Assembly (NCBI GenBank): GCA_000720805.1
Contig: JODI01000107.1
Coordinates: 1 to 23,690 of the forward strand
Source: Streptomyces violaceoruber
GTDB lineage: Bacteria > Actinomycetota > Actinomycetes > Streptomycetales > Streptomycetaceae
Direction: 5' to 3'
DNA length: 23,690 bases
The notes under the pieces were generated by a model. It was not told the origin of the DNA, ran no database searches, and was given only the letters and a program-made list of their open reading frames with translations. The stretch's first letter is position 1, and every line of letters begins with the position of its first letter. The position numbers were made by a program, and so were the translations under genes. Positions 1 to 6,261 of the stretch are shown here, in pieces.

Positions 1-31
1 GTACGTCCAGTACGAGGGCTTCCGGCCGGCA

Positions 32-55
32 CTCCCCCAGAGGGGGGACCCCCAG
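32..55. repeat. C/G-run palindromic repeat
   Basis: A run of five C, then AGA, then a run of G and a second C run forms a small imperfect palindrome with a trailing CCCCCAG. From memory, short elements of this type recur between Streptomyces genes. Only one copy is present here, so the repeat status is inferred. The flanking bases 1-126 are open in one plus frame but show no convincing gene. Confidence 0.35.
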
Positions 56-126
56 AGCACGCACCGGACGCCGCTCCTTGACGGGCAAACGTTGCCTGCT
101 GCGGCACTAGGCAGAAGAACACGTGT

Positions 127-163
127 GAAGAAGGCCCCGGTCCAGTGGACCGGGGCCTTCTTC
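127..163 (-). terminator. Terminator of tRNA-Gly(GCC) copy 1
   Basis: A near-perfect inverted repeat of about 17 bp (arms GAAGAAGGCCCCGGTCC and its complement, 3-nt loop) lies 22 nt downstream of the minus-strand tRNA-Gly. It is followed by a pyrimidine-rich stretch rather than a clean T run. Most of the stem is shared with the hairpin after tRNA-Gly copy 2. Confidence 0.75.
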
Positions 164-184
164 ACAAGCGGTTTGCTTCACCGG

Positions 185-257
185 AGCGGACGACGAGGTT
201 CGAACTCGCGACCTCAACCTTGGCAAGGTTGCGCTCTACCAACTGAGCTACGTCCGC
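185..257 (-). tRNA. tRNA-Gly (anticodon GCC), copy 1
   Basis: A complete cloverleaf reads on the minus strand: acceptor GCGGACG/CGTCCGC, D-loop with GG, anticodon loop TTGCCAA (anticodon GCC), and a canonical TTCGA T-loop. CCA is not encoded. The sequence is identical to the second copy at 4301-4373. It lies 23 nt beyond the stop codon of the response regulator gene. A TATAGT box on the minus strand at 285-280 overlaps that stop codon and could be its -10, giving a 16-nt leader, though no good -35 is visible. Confidence 0.97.
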
Positions 258-280
258 AGTGCGCCGTGGCACGAGAGCAA

Positions 281-898
281 CTATACCCAACCCCGCTCCC
301 GCGCGAGCCGCACAGCCGCGTGCCGATTCTCCGCCCCGATTTTGGAGACGGCCGACGACAGGTAGTTCCGTACGGTCCCCTGCGACAGCGCGGCCCGCTC
401 GGCGATCTCCGCGACGGGTGCCCCGTCGGCGGCGAGCTCCAGCACCTCCGCCTCCCGCGAGGTCAGCGGCGAGTCCCCGGCGGAGATCGCGTCGGCGGCC
501 AACTCGGGGTCGACATACCGGTTTCCCGCGTGCACCGTGCGGATGATCTCCGCGAGCCGCTGCGCGCTGACGGTCTTAGGCACGAATCCCCGCACCCCGG
601 CCTCCAGGGCCCGCTTCAGATGCCCGGGCCGCCCGTGACTGGTCACGATCAGCACCTGGCAGCCGGGCAGCTCGGTCCGCAGTGATGTGGCGACCCTCAC
701 ACCGTCCGCGCCGGGCATCTGCAGATCGAGTACGGCGACATCGACTTGGTGGGCGAGCGCCATCGCCAGCGCTTCCGGACCGGAGGCCGCCTCGGCCACG
801 ACCAGCAGGTCCTCCTCCAGGGACAGCAGCGCGGCGAGGGCGCCCCGGATCAGATGTTCGTCGTCGGCGAGCAGCAGCCGTACCGGAGCCGTCGTCAT
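281..898 (-). CDS. LuxR/NarL-family response regulator
   Basis: This 205-residue two-component response regulator is the last gene of the exporter operon. The receiver domain spans about residues 6-120, with acidic pocket D12/D13, phospho-acceptor D58 (in VLDLQMPG), T86/S87 and K108. The C-terminal LuxR-type HTH is at about 143-203 (SPLTSREAEVLEL, then a GTVRNYLSSA recognition helix like that of DesR-type regulators). The ATG overlaps the kinase stop codon by 4 nt (ATGA) and has GGAGG 7 nt upstream. It is probably phosphorylated by the upstream kinase and probably controls this operon through the TGTCA half-sites at 4185-4211, but that target is inferred. The stimulus cannot be read from the sequence. 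Confidence 0.95.
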   Translation of the reverse strand: MTTAPVRLLLADDEHLIRGALAALLSLEEDLLVVAEAASGPEALAMALAHQVDVAVLDLQMPGADGVRVATSLRTELPGCQVLIVTSHGRPGHLKRALEAGVRGFVPKTVSAQRLAEIIRTVHAGNRYVDPELAADAISAGDSPLTSREAEVLELAADGAPVAEIAERAALSQGTVRNYLSSAVSKIGAENRHAAVRLARERGWV

Positions 899-2379
899 GC
901 CACGACCTCCGCGTCTACCTCGACCGTGCTCAACGGCACCTCCGCCACCACCCGGAACACGCCCCCCTCGGCGAACCCCGCCTCCAGCGTCCCGTCCACC
1001 GCCGCCAGCCGCTCCCGCAACCCCGCGAGCCCCGACCCGCCGCCCTCACCGGAGGCCCGAGCCCCGTCGTTCTCCACAATCAACACCACCCGCCCCGCGA
1101 CCGCCGCCCGTCCCGCAGCCCCCGCGTCCGTGCCCTGCCCCACGACCGTCGGCTCTCCCGCAGCCCGCGCGTCCGTGCCCTGCCCCACGACCGTCGGCTC
1201 TCCCGCAGCCCGCCCGTCAGCGACCTGCCCAGCCGCTCCCCGCTCTCTCGCAGCCGGCCCCTCTGCAGCCCGCCCCTCCGCAGCCCCCTCCTCGGCCACC
1301 CGTCCCGCCACCCTCCGCTCTCCAACAACCCGCTCCCCAGCCACCTGCCCCCCAGTCACCCGCACCGCCACCGTGCACCGCCCCGCGTCCCCGTGCCGCA
1401 GCACGTTGGTGGTCGCCTCCCGTACCACCCACCCGAGCGCCGACTGCACCTCGGCCGGCAGCCCGGACGCCGCGCCGCCGGTCACCTCGCACCGGATTCC
1501 GGCAGCCGTCAACACGCCCCGCGCACCCGCGAGTTCGGCTTCGAGGTCGGCCTCGCGATATCCCCGTACGACATCCCGTACCTCGCGCTGCGTCTCCCGC
1601 GCGATGCGCTGCACCTCGATCATCTGCTCCACGGCCTCGGTCCGCCCACGCCGAGCCAACTGCACGGCGAGTTCGCTCTTCAGCGCGATGACGGCCAGAT
1701 TCCGCCCCATCACGTCGTGCAGGTCCCGCCCGAAGCGCAGCCGCTCCTCGGCGACGGCGAGCCGGGCCCGGGTCTCGCGGGCCTCGTCGAGTTCGTAGAC
1801 GGCGTCGAGGAGCCAGACGGAGAAGGCCGAGGTGAAGGCGAGGAACCCGGCGCCGACCAGTACCGTCAGCGCGACGACCAGCGAGGCGGGGCCGGGCAGG
1901 CCGATCGGGAACGCCACCAGCCCCGAGCCCGCCGCGAAGCCCGCCACGACCGCGAAGACCCGCCGCCGACGGCGGACGCCGAGGGAGATGATGCCGGCGC
2001 CGAAGATCAGCACGGTCGCGAAGACCCCGCCCGCCGCGCCGTCGACACCGTCGCCGTCCGGGCCGCGCTCGGCGATCGCGACGGCCGCCACGGCGACCGC
2101 CGCGGTGACGGAGCCGAGCGTCCACAGCATCCGGACGGGCTGCTCACGTCGGCCGCGCGTCCAGTCCAGCGCCGCCGACGCGGTCATCGCACAGGCGACA
2201 CCGTGCACGCACACCATCAGTGCCAGCCAGCCCGCCAGCCCCGTCCCCACGCGTCCGAAGACCGGCAACCCGGCCGAGAGGATCTCGATCAACGCGAAGA
2301 GGTGGAACGACCACCGCGTGTACGCCTCCACCTTCGCCGGAGTGCTCTTGCCCCGCCACCACCGCACCGGTCTGCGCAC
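895..2379 (-). CDS. Sensor histidine kinase (HisKA_3 type) with repeat-rich insert
   Basis: This membrane sensor kinase is the partner of the response regulator that overlaps it by 4 nt. I chose the GTG at 2379 because GGGGGTGG sits 4 nt upstream and it follows the permease stop by 18 nt. A longer reading from the GTG at 2424 would overlap the permease and lacks a ribosome site. In the chosen form (494 residues), several membrane segments fill about residues 25-190. The HisKA_3 motif GRDLHDVMGRN carries the phosphorylated H221. The N-box (REATTN) is near 320-325, the G-box (ENDGA) near 436 and the GSGLAGLRERL motif near 449. Between N-box and G-box sits an unusual Ala/Gly/Glu/Val-rich insert of about 85 residues (about 345-429), including a 15-residue tandem repeat. 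Whether the kinase is still active is unknown; all catalytic boxes are present. Confidence 0.92.
   Translation of the reverse strand: MRRPVRWWRGKSTPAKVEAYTRWSFHLFALIEILSAGLPVFGRVGTGLAGWLALMVCVHGVACAMTASAALDWTRGRREQPVRMLWTLGSVTAAVAVAAVAIAERGPDGDGVDGAAGGVFATVLIFGAGIISLGVRRRRRVFAVVAGFAAGSGLVAFPIGLPGPASLVVALTVLVGAGFLAFTSAFSVWLLDAVYELDEARETRARLAVAEERLRFGRDLHDVMGRNLAVIALKSELAVQLARRGRTEAVEQMIEVQRIARETQREVRDVVRGYREADLEAELAGARGVLTAAGIRCEVTGGAASGLPAEVQSALGWVVREATTNVLRHGDAGRCTVAVRVTGGQVAGERVVGERRVAGRVAEEGAAEGRAAEGPAARERGAAGQVADGRAAGEPTVVGQGTDARAAGEPTVVGQGTDAGAAGRAAVAGRVVLIVENDGARASGEGGGSGLAGLRERLAAVDGTLEAGFAEGGVFRVVAEVPLSTVEVDAEVVA
1111..1215. repeat. 45-bp tandem repeat inside the kinase gene
   Basis: Two adjacent near-identical 45-bp units (starting near 1124 and 1169) plus partial units on both sides lie in frame in the histidine kinase. 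They encode the 15-residue unit GTDARAAGEPTVVGQ, which varies at one residue. The period is a multiple of three, so copy changes keep the reading frame. Confidence 0.9.
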
Positions 2380-2396
2380 CTCGCCACCCCCGTCTA

Positions 2397-3173
2397 TCAG
2401 CGCCGCGGCTCCCACCGGAACCACCGCCGTACAGCCAACACTCCGATCGCCGTCCAGGCCAGTGCCGTCATGACCGGGCCCACCGCCTCGTACAGCGACA
2501 GCTCACCCGTCCAGCCGCCGCGCACCAGTGTGATCACCGGTGACAGCGGCAGCAGTTCGAGCACCGAGGCCATCCGGTCCGGCAGCAACTCCAGCGGTAC
2601 GGTGACCCCGGAGCCCGCTATGGAGACGATCACCAGCGGCATCGAGCTGACCTGGGCACTCTCCACGGTACGAGTGAAGCCGGCCGTGACGGCGGCGAGC
2701 GCCGCGCACATCACCAGCCCCAACACCACCCCCACCACCGCGAGTTGGGGAGCCTTCGGGGCGGGCAGGTCGAGCAGGACCGAACAGCCCACCACCAGAA
2801 TCAGGGACTGCACCAGCCCCGTGACGACGGCCGGCAGCGCGGCCCCCGCCAGAATCTCCCGGTCCCGCGGCTCACCCGTGCGCAGCCGCTTGAGGACGAG
2901 TTCCTCGCGCCTCCCGACGAAGACCCCCACCAGCACCGAGTACACGGCGAACAGCAGCGAGAACCCGATGGCTCCGGGCAGCAGCACCGTCCCGATGCTC
3001 AACCCCGAGCCCTTGAGGTCCATCTGTCCGACGAACGAGCGCACACTGACCGGCAGCAACAGCGGCACGAACACCGCCGTGACGATCGCGCCCTTGCTCC
3101 GCCCGAACAGCGTCAGCTCGGCCCGCGCGAGCGCCGTGACGCGCCCCGCCGCGGTGGTGACGGCCCCGCTCAC
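2397..3173 (-). CDS. ABC-2-type transporter permease
   Basis: This 258-residue integral membrane subunit is presumed to form an exporter with the upstream ATPase. Its start is the GTG at 3173, whose GTGA overlaps the ATPase stop codon; longer upstream readings run inside the ATPase gene. About six hydrophobic segments are visible: one near residues 25-40 (VTAVFVPLLLPVSV), an IGTVLLPGAIGFSLLFAVYSVLVGVFV block, a VTGLVQSLILVVGC block, a VVGVVLGLVMCAALAAVTAG block, a MPLVIVSIAGSGVTVP block, and the C-terminal VMTALAWTAIGVLAV. The layout fits the DrrB/ABC-2 family. The substrate cannot be deduced. Such exporters next to a LuxR-type two-component system often handle lipids, peptides or antibiotics, but that is family knowledge only. 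Confidence 0.9.
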   Translation of the reverse strand: MSGAVTTAAGRVTALARAELTLFGRSKGAIVTAVFVPLLLPVSVRSFVGQMDLKGSGLSIGTVLLPGAIGFSLLFAVYSVLVGVFVGRREELVLKRLRTGEPRDREILAGAALPAVVTGLVQSLILVVGCSVLLDLPAPKAPQLAVVGVVLGLVMCAALAAVTAGFTRTVESAQVSSMPLVIVSIAGSGVTVPLELLPDRMASVLELLPLSPVITLVRGGWTGELSLYEAVGPVMTALAWTAIGVLAVRRWFRWEPRR

Positions 3174-4135
3174 GCCGCGAACTCCTCGTACCGGTCGGCC
3201 GTCTTGGCAGAGGCCTCGCGTGCGATCCTCAGGAAGGCCTCCTCCAGCGAGGCCGACCGCACATCCAGCCGCCGCAGCTCCACCTCGGCCCGCCGGGCCC
3301 ACACCAGCACCCCGGTGGCCGTCCGCTGGAGGTCCCGCGTCCGCAGCCGTACGACCCTCCCGTCGACCTCGTGTCCGACCACCCCCAGCTCACCGAGCGA
3401 CGGCAGGTCGCCCACGAAGTAGCCGTCGGGCAGTTCGAAGGAGATCCGGGAGGGCTGCGCGGCGGTCACCTCGGCCGGTGTCCCGGCGGCCGCGATCCGT
3501 CCCTCGTGGAGGATGGCCAGCCGGTCGGCGAGACCCTCGGCCTCCTCCAGATAGTGCGTGGTCAGCAGCACGGTCGTACCGCCGTCGCGCAGTGCCCGTA
3601 CCAACTCCCAGGTCTCCCGGCGGCCTTCGGCGTCCAGCCCGGTCGTCGGCTCGTCCAGGAACAGCACCTCGGGCCGGCCGAGCAGCGCGAGCGCCAGATC
3701 CAGGCGCCGCCGCTCACCTCCGGACAACTGCTTGACCCGTACGCCGGCCCGCCGCTCCAGCCCGACCAGCGCCAGCGCCTCCCGCGGCGGCCGCGCCCCG
3801 CTCACACAGCCCGCCCACATCCGCGCGGTCTCCGTGACGGTCAGCTCGGACGGAAAGCCGCCCTCCTGCAACATGACCCCGGTCCGCGGGCGTACGACGT
3901 CCCGCTCGGCGTGGGGATCGTGCCCGAGGACCCGTACCCGGCCCCCGGCCGGCCGGGCGAGTCCCTCCAGCAGCTCGACGGTCGACGTCTTTCCTGCGCC
4001 GTTGGTGCCGAGCAGCGCGAAGACCTCGCCGCGGCGCACGGAGAAGGTGATGCCGCGCACCGCCTCGAACCCGCCCCCGTACACACGCCGGAGGTCAGTG
4101 ACCTCAATCACGTGTTCGTGTTCGTTGGTGTTCAT
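3170..4135 (-). CDS. ABC transporter ATP-binding protein (DrrA-like)
   Basis: This 321-residue nucleotide-binding subunit is the first gene of the exporter/two-component operon. From the chosen start: Walker A GTNGAGKT at 43-50, Q-loop Q90, signature LSGGE at 137-141, Walker B VLFLDEP at 157-163, D-loop GLD just after, and switch histidine H194 in TTHYLEEA. The C-terminal 90 or so residues resemble the extension of DrrA-type ATPases. I prefer the ATG at 4135 because GAGGG lies 7 nt upstream; the ATG at 4141 is only 1 nt from that ribosome site. Its last bases overlap the permease start, which implies translational coupling. TGTCA-type half-sites lie about 50-75 nt upstream. Confidence 0.94.
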   Translation of the reverse strand: MNTNEHEHVIEVTDLRRVYGGGFEAVRGITFSVRRGEVFALLGTNGAGKTSTVELLEGLARPAGGRVRVLGHDPHAERDVVRPRTGVMLQEGGFPSELTVTETARMWAGCVSGARPPREALALVGLERRAGVRVKQLSGGERRRLDLALALLGRPEVLFLDEPTTGLDAEGRRETWELVRALRDGGTTVLLTTHYLEEAEGLADRLAILHEGRIAAAGTPAEVTAAQPSRISFELPDGYFVGDLPSLGELGVVGHEVDGRVVRLRTRDLQRTATGVLVWARRAEVELRRLDVRSASLEEAFLRIAREASAKTADRYEEFAA

Positions 4136-4184
4136 GTCCATGCCCTCAGCGTCCCGGCTTTCCGGGTTGGGCAGCAGTGCGCGA

Positions 4185-4211
4185 TGTCATCACTCGGCAT
4201 GACAAATGTCA
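4185..4211. promoter_or_regulatory. Candidate operator of the exporter/two-component operon
   Basis: TGTCAT (4185-4190) and ATGACA (4199-4204) form an inverted repeat with an 8-nt spacer. A third half-site TGTCA (4207-4211) pairs with TGACA (4200-4204) across 2 nt. On the minus strand TTGTCA could serve as a -35, but no clear -10 is seen. The position upstream of the first operon gene suggests autoregulation by the LuxR-type regulator (inference). Confidence 0.5.
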
Positions 4212-4260
4212 GACGGACACGTCCCACCCGGGCCCGCGAACACCTGGGCACATGGGCACG

Positions 4261-4287
4261 AAAAAACCCCGGTCCACTGGACCGGGG
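4261..4287 (-). terminator. Rho-independent terminator of the tRNA-Gly pair
   Basis: On the minus strand a 10-bp GC stem (CCCCGGTCCA and its complement, 1-base gap, so a practical loop of 3-5 nt) is followed at once by six T (plus-strand A run at 4261-4266). It closes the tRNA-Gly(TCC)-tRNA-Gly(GCC) unit and insulates it from the ABC operon downstream. Confidence 0.88.
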
Positions 4288-4300
4288 CCTTCTTCACAAG

Positions 4301-4373
4301 AGCGGACGACGAGGTTCGAACTCGCGACCTCAACCTTGGCAAGGTTGCGCTCTACCAACTGAGCTACGTCCGC
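4301..4373 (-). tRNA. tRNA-Gly (anticodon GCC), copy 2
   Basis: Identical over its whole length to the copy at 185-257: acceptor GCGGACG/CGTCCGC, anticodon loop TTGCCAA (GCC), TTCGA in the T-loop, no encoded CCA. The following terminator and its TTCTTCACAAG flank are also shared, so the duplicated unit is gene plus terminator. It probably shares a transcript with tRNA-Gly(TCC) 80 nt upstream. A TAGGCT box (minus strand, 4418-4413) is a possible separate -10. Confidence 0.97.
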
Positions 4374-4423
4374 ATTGCCTCCGACCGGCTCTCACCGATC
4401 GGCGCGAGCACCAGCCTACCTGA

Positions 4424-4437
4424 TCCACAGCTGTGGA
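4424..4437. promoter_or_regulatory. 14-bp palindrome resembling two back-to-back DnaA boxes
   Basis: TCCACAGCTGTGGA is a perfect 14-bp palindrome in the spacer between the two tRNA-Gly genes. Extended outward it gives TGATCCACA on the plus strand (4421-4429) and CCGTCCACA on the minus strand (4440-4432), each 7 of 9 to the DnaA box TTGTCCACA. Function is not established. Confidence 0.45.
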
Positions 4438-4453
4438 CGGACCGGCGGTGCAG

Positions 4454-4525
4454 AGCGGGTGACAGGAATTGCACACTGCGCCTTCCCCCTGGAAGGGGGA
4501 TGTTCTACTACTGAACTACACCCGC
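4454..4525 (-). tRNA. tRNA-Gly (anticodon TCC) with non-canonical D- and T-loops
   Basis: The acceptor is GCGGGTG/CACCCGC, the anticodon stem TCCCC/GGGGA and the loop CTTCCAG (anticodon TCC). The D-loop is only AGTAGTA, so the invariant G18-G19 pair of bases reads AG. The T-loop reads TGCAATT instead of TTCRANY, replacing T55 by G. The T-stem (GCAG, bulged T, G against CCTGT) has five pairs including a G-U plus a bulge. CCA is not encoded. The loss of both G18 and T55 is reminiscent of the staphylococcal glycine tRNAs used for peptidoglycan bridges (from memory). It is otherwise a well-formed tRNA, not an obvious pseudogene. Confidence 0.9.
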
Positions 4526-4650
4526 ATGTACTCCGTGGGCTGGGCTTTTCGGCCTCGCCCCTCGGCGTGCTCCAGACTCTAGCTGACCAGGTGGGGTGCA
4601 ACGCAAGTCGGTTGTGCCGAGGGGCGGATGACCGGTCGTCGGCCCATGGC

Positions 4651-4968
4651 TCACTGCGCGGCGGCGAACGCCTCGTAGACCTTCTTCGGGATGCGCCCGC
4701 GCGCCGGGACGTCCATCTTGTTCGCCTGTGCCCAGGCCCGGACGGCCGCCGGGTCGGGGGCGACCTCCGTCTGCTTGTAGGCCTTGCCCGACCTCGACCG
4801 CTTGCGGCCGGCCTCCACGTACGGCGCGAGCGCCGTGCGCAGGTGCTTGGCATTTGCTTGATTCAGGTCGATCTCGTACGACTTGCCGTCGAGTCCGAAG
4901 GCGATCGTTTCCGCCGCTTCCGAGCCGTCGATGTCGTCAAAGAGAGTGACCACGACCTTCTGCGCCAC
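4651..4968 (-). CDS. lsrL: Lsr2-family nucleoid-associated protein (LsrL-like)
   Basis: This 105-residue Lsr2-type protein is an H-NS-like factor that bridges and silences AT-rich DNA. The N-terminal dimerisation domain is at about residues 1-58 (starting MAQKVVVTLFDDIDGSEA, with the family pattern LDGKSYEIDL). After a basic linker rich in K/R/S, the DNA-binding domain (about 70-103) carries the AT-hook-like R90-G91-R92 in VPARGRIP. The long Gly/Ser linker I recall for the main Streptomyces Lsr2 is missing, and the site next to purS matches the paralogue LsrL; the symbol rests on that recollection. The start is GTG, with AAGGGA 9 nt upstream. It is divergent from purS across a spacer with AT-rich patches that it might itself bind (inference). 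Confidence 0.92.
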   Translation of the reverse strand: MAQKVVVTLFDDIDGSEAAETIAFGLDGKSYEIDLNQANAKHLRTALAPYVEAGRKRSRSGKAYKQTEVAPDPAAVRAWAQANKMDVPARGRIPKKVYEAFAAAQ

Positions 4969-5320
4969 GAATATCGGTCCCTTCGTGCGACACCTCTGCG
5001 ATGACGTGCTCAGACGTCTGGGAGATGTCGACTGTCCGCCTGTTAATGGGCAAAGTATCGGCTATTGCCAATTCATTTGTACAGTGCCCGGCAATGCAAT
5101 GTGAAGCCCGACTAAATCTGTCCGCGTGTCCCCGGCGCAATACCTGTGGTGCATCGATCCGGGATCTTTCCCTGAACTTTTCGTGAAGGCGCCCCTCCGA
5201 CACCTGATCGTGATGGCCGTCACGTAGATTCCTACAACTCTACCCGCGTAGAAATTTTGTCCGGGTAGTCTGAAGACACCAGCAGGAAGCTGCTCCAGCA
5301 CCACAACACCGGGAGTGCCA
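4969..5320. other. Divergent lsrL / purS control region
   Basis: This 352-bp spacer holds no gene I can support. It is clearly richer in A/T than its surroundings, notably around 5040-5135 and 5225-5262. It contains an inverted repeat GGCAA (5049-5053)/TTGCC (5065-5069) and an array of GTAG/CTAC half-sites at 5224-5268. Neither promoter can be pinned to convincing -35/-10 pairs by eye. Confidence 0.6.
5224..5268. promoter_or_regulatory. GTAG/CTAC half-site array upstream of purS
   Basis: GTAG (5224), CTAC (5232), CTAC (5240) and GTAG (5248) recur at an exact 8-bp period, giving two adjacent 12-bp palindromes, GTAG-N4-CTAC and CTAC-N4-GTAG. A further GTAG at 5265 belongs to the larger inverted repeat CTACCCG (5240-5246)/CGGGTAG (5262-5268). 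The array ends 52 nt before the purS start, a natural place for a purine-responsive operator (inference). Confidence 0.5.
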
Positions 5321-5584
5321 GTGGCACGCGTCGTAGTCGACGTCATGCTCAAGCCGGAGATCCTCGACCCCCAGGGCCAGGCGGTGCAGCGCGCGCTGCC
5401 GCGTCTGGGTTTCGACGGCATCTCGGACGTACGTCAGGGAAAGCGATTCGAACTGGAAGTTGACGGACCGGTCGACGAGGCCGCGCTCGCCCGCATCCAC
5501 GATCTTGCGGAATCCTTCCTCGCCAACACCGTGATCGAGGACTTCACCGTCAAGGTGGAGGAAGTGGCGGAGGCCGCGAAGTGA
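5321..5584 (+). CDS. purS: Phosphoribosylformylglycinamidine synthase subunit PurS
   Basis: This 87-residue small subunit of FGAM synthase bridges PurL and PurQ and is needed for ammonia transfer between them. The sequence begins [20 protein letters not shown] and has the family pattern [19 protein letters not shown], with C-terminal [22 protein letters not shown] chose the GTG at 5321 since GGGAG lies 5 nt upstream; the GTG at 5315 would overlap that ribosome site. Its stop codon overlaps the purQ GTG (GTGA), so purS, purQ and purL form one coupled operon. The upstream GTAG/CTAC array may control all three. Confidence 0.96.
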   Translation: MARVVVDVMLKPEILDPQGQAVQRALPRLGFDGISDVRQGKRFELEVDGPVDEAALARIHDLAESFLANTVIEDFTVKVEEVAEAAK

Positions 5585-6261
5585 CCGCTCGTATTGGCGT
5601 CGTCACTTTCCCGGGCAGCCTCGACGACCGGGACACCCAGCGCGCGATCCGCCTCGCGGGCGCCGAACCGGTCGCCCTGTGGCACAAGGACAAGGACCTC
5701 CACCAGGTCGACGCCGTGGTGCTGTGCGGCGGTTTCTCCTACGGCGACTATCTGCGCGCCGGCGCCATCGCGCGCTTCTCGCCGGTGATGGAGCCCCTCA
5801 TCGAGCAGGCGAAGGCCGGCCTCCCGGTCCTCGGCATCTGCAACGGCTTCCAGATCCTCACCGAGGCCCACCTGCTCCCGGGCGGGATGCTCGGCAACGA
5901 CCACCTCCACTTCATCTGCCGCGACCAGAAGCTGCGGGTGGAGAACGCGGACACCGCCTGGACGACCGACTACTCGGCCGGCCAGGAGATCAACATCCCG
6001 CTGAAGAACATGGACGGCCGGTACGTCGCCGACGAGTACACGCTGGACAAGCTGGAGGCGGAGGGCCGGGTCGCGTTCCGGTACCTGGACTTCAACCCGA
6101 ACGGTTCGCTGCGGGACATCGCCGGCATCACCAACGAGGCGGGCAACGTCGTGGGCCTGATGCCGCACCCGGAGCACGCCGTGGAGCCGCTCATCGGCAC
6201 CGGCCGCACCGACGGCCTCCCCTTCTTCACCTCGATCCTCAAGAAGCTGGTCAACGTATGA
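5581..6261 (+). CDS. purQ: FGAM synthase glutaminase subunit PurQ
   Basis: This 226-residue class I glutamine amidotransferase supplies ammonia from glutamine for conversion of FGAR to FGAM in the cytoplasm. The nucleophile is C87 in [10 protein letters not shown], and the remainder of the triad is H196 and E198 in [10 protein letters not shown]. The N-terminus reads [18 protein letters not shown], and an oxyanion-type [10 protein letters not shown] loop lies at 50-59. Length is normal for stand-alone PurQ. Start GTG overlaps the purS stop by 4 nt; the stop overlaps the purL ATG by 4 nt (ATGA). Confidence 0.98.
   Translation: MTARIGVVTFPGSLDDRDTQRAIRLAGAEPVALWHKDKDLHQVDAVVLCGGFSYGDYLRAGAIARFSPVMEPLIEQAKAGLPVLGICNGFQILTEAHLLPGGMLGNDHLHFICRDQKLRVENADTAWTTDYSAGQEINIPLKNMDGRYVADEYTLDKLEAEGRVAFRYLDFNPNGSLRDIAGITNEAGNVVGLMPHPEHAVEPLIGTGRTDGLPFFTSILKKLVNV

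Noticed and set aside
92..685. Plus-strand open frame at the left edge
   Set aside because: It runs through a terminator and tRNA-Gly and antisense to the response regulator gene; no domain is present.
682..3735. Plus-strand open frame of 1017 codons
   Set aside because: It is antisense to the kinase, permease and ATPase genes, has Pro/Arg/Ser-rich low-complexity sequence and no recognisable domain, as expected of a G+C-rich shadow frame.
185..4373. Integrated genetic element between two tRNA-Gly genes
   Set aside because: tRNA genes are common attachment sites, but there is no integrase, excisionase or replication gene, the repeats are complete tRNA genes, and base composition matches the surroundings.
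4454..4525. tRNA-Gly(TCC) as a decayed pseudogene
   Set aside because: The acceptor and anticodon stems are perfect and the odd loop bases form a coordinated change, so decay is less likely than specialised function.
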